A stretch of DNA of 64,000 bases from positions 3,782,001-3,846,000 of the forward strand of contig OV277867.1 of NCBI GenBank assembly GCA_922989275.2, written 5' to 3'. The notes below the pieces were generated by a model. That model saw only the letters and a list, made by a program, of their open reading frames with translations, ran no database searches and was not told the DNA's origin. Origin of the DNA: Gari tellinella. Its lineage: Eukaryota > Mollusca > Bivalvia > Cardiida > Psammobiidae. A program made the position numbers and the translations under genes. This document shows, piece after piece, positions 62,944 to 64,000 of the stretch; the first letter of the stretch is position 1; each line of letters begins with the position of its first letter.

Positions 62944-64000
62944 AACCGATGTTTTATCTTGATTGAACTGTTTCAAGCTTTGTGACTTTATCTAAACAAA
63001 CTAACACATAAATAACGAATTAAATGTTCTCCGAAGGCGGATGCAGACGACATTTTTGTAGACAAAATCCAATAAATTAACGGAGTGTCACTAGCGAATT
63101 TGACGTGAAATCGCTATTGACATTTGAGAGTAAATCAAGTCGAGAGTAAAACTCCAATATTATTGGCAGAACTTTTACATAGATATATTTTGGTATATTT
63201 TACCTGTTTAAAACGCCCCAAGAAATCACCAGATACCATATGGAAGAAAATAGTTTCCGGAGGAATATGCCCCGGATCCCAACACCACTGCCCACACCTA
63301 GTACATGTAAGAGTGCGTACACTAATTGGAGCGGGTAGGGGTTAACCATTAATGACCGAAATATAATCTTGTCATTTTTTTTTACCCAAGGTTACATAAA
63401 TATGTTATTTGGAGTCGAATTTTACATAGATTTATATTAGTGATTTACCTGTTTTCGATGCGCGAAGCGTTTTCAGAACGATCCAAAGACCATCTATGAA
63501 AACATTTTCACGGGAAAGCCTGCCCCTGGACCACCCTGAGGAGAGTGCGTATACCAATTGGTCTATCTACGCCCCTCAAGCGTGCCCCCATCCCACCCGA
63601 CCCATCCACATCACCACCACCACAATCGCATTTAATGTTGGCTTCCTAATCGATTAGTGTATACATATACTCACTGGTCTGAGTCTACGCTGGTCACCAA
63701 AACCTATAAACGCCACCTAATACGTGACGTGGGGCGTTCTTTTTTAAGTCATACAAATTAGGAATTATTTCCCATTCCGCTATACAATCAGCTATATTTT
63801 AATTTTTAAAAGATAAATGGAAGATAAAAAGAGTGAAATAAAATTGATATATACATATTTCTCCTCCGCTTCATACTTCCTTTTATTCGATAAACTAATG
63901 CAAACATCACAAAATTCTCATACGATACCAGGGAGTGCTGCCTTAAGTCCAGCTCACAGTAATAGTTTATAGTTATGCGCTTCCACATAACCAAAATATA
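62944..64000. other. No gene; a diverged two-unit repeat
   Basis: GAGAGTGCGTATACCAATTG (63540) and GAGTGCGTACACTAATTGGA (63310) mark two diverged units of about 235 bp, both with TTTACATAGAT and TTACCTGTTT upstream. I found no SLC16-like second exon here. Confidence 0.45.

Noticed and set aside
63124..63345. 73-residue plus-strand frame as the next SLC16-like exon
   Set aside because: It lacks hydrophobic helices and any SLC16 motif, and it matches the diverged dispersed repeat at 63415-63560.

Overview
The window is a stretch of animal nuclear DNA, AT-rich and intron-rich, with no bacterial-style operons. It most resembles a bivalve mollusc. This rests on remembered bivalve repeats (tracts ending in a short GGTGAGC hairpin, AAGGTCA-rich satellites, tRNA-headed SINEs) and on three genes of animal families; no database search was possible.

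Bases 1765-31000 hold most of one minus-strand gene, HPS5, a subunit of the BLOC-2 complex that sorts cargo to lysosome-related organelles. I rebuilt 19 coding exons by hand. All exon borders are GT-AG and all reading phases agree, giving about 1,454 codons. The 3' end and stop codon lie to the left of the window. The right half is gene-poor. It has two related minus-strand terminal exons of an NNMT/PNMT/TEMT-type small-molecule methyltransferase at 45.0-45.4 and 49.0-49.5 kb, the second with a one-base frameshift. It also has the plus-strand first coding exon of an SLC16-like (monocarboxylate transporter) protein at 60.06-60.24 kb.

Most other sequence is short, non-autonomous, often palindromic DNA transposons (MITEs). 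I name them by target and termini. TTAA-1 (CCCATTACCCCATA ends), TTAA-2 (CCCTTTGAACCCTAG), TTAA-3 (CCCTTAGCCTGCC), TTAA-4 (CCCTTTCACTCTCAA) and TTAA-5 (CCCGTTCATTGCC) sit at TTAA sites. TA-1 (CAGTGGAGAA), TA-2 (CAGTAAAACCTCTC), TA-3 (CAGTCGAACTTCGATATC), TA-4 (CAGCGCTCCCTCTC), TA-5 (CAGTGGTAAATACGC) and TA-6 (CAGTGAAACCCCTC) sit at TA sites. CAG-1 (CAGGGCTCCAGATAAG), CAG-2 (CAGGGCTGCCAT), CAG-3 (CAGTGCTCCAGATAA), CAG-4 (CAGTGATAATTTTA) and TAG-1 (TAGTGTTTTAGC or TAGCGTTTCCCC) include copies with 6-bp target duplications.

The most unusual feature is modularity. Families with unrelated ends share the same central hairpin. H1 (CAAACAG...GATCAGACGCC and its arm-swapped variant GATCAGAGGGCTCC) is in TA-1, TA-4, TTAA-2, TTAA-3, TTAA-4 and TTAA-5. 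H2 (TTAAAGCAGG...AAAGCAGAATGC) is in TTAA-1, TA-2 and CAG-2. A further motif, GCAGACGA, accompanies H1 in TA-4, TTAA-3, TTAA-4 and TTAA-5. Elements are deeply nested, often inside each other's TTAA-containing hairpins. Several end within 5-32 bp of HPS5 splice sites, and one CAG-1 copy appears to have duplicated the exon 11 splice donor.
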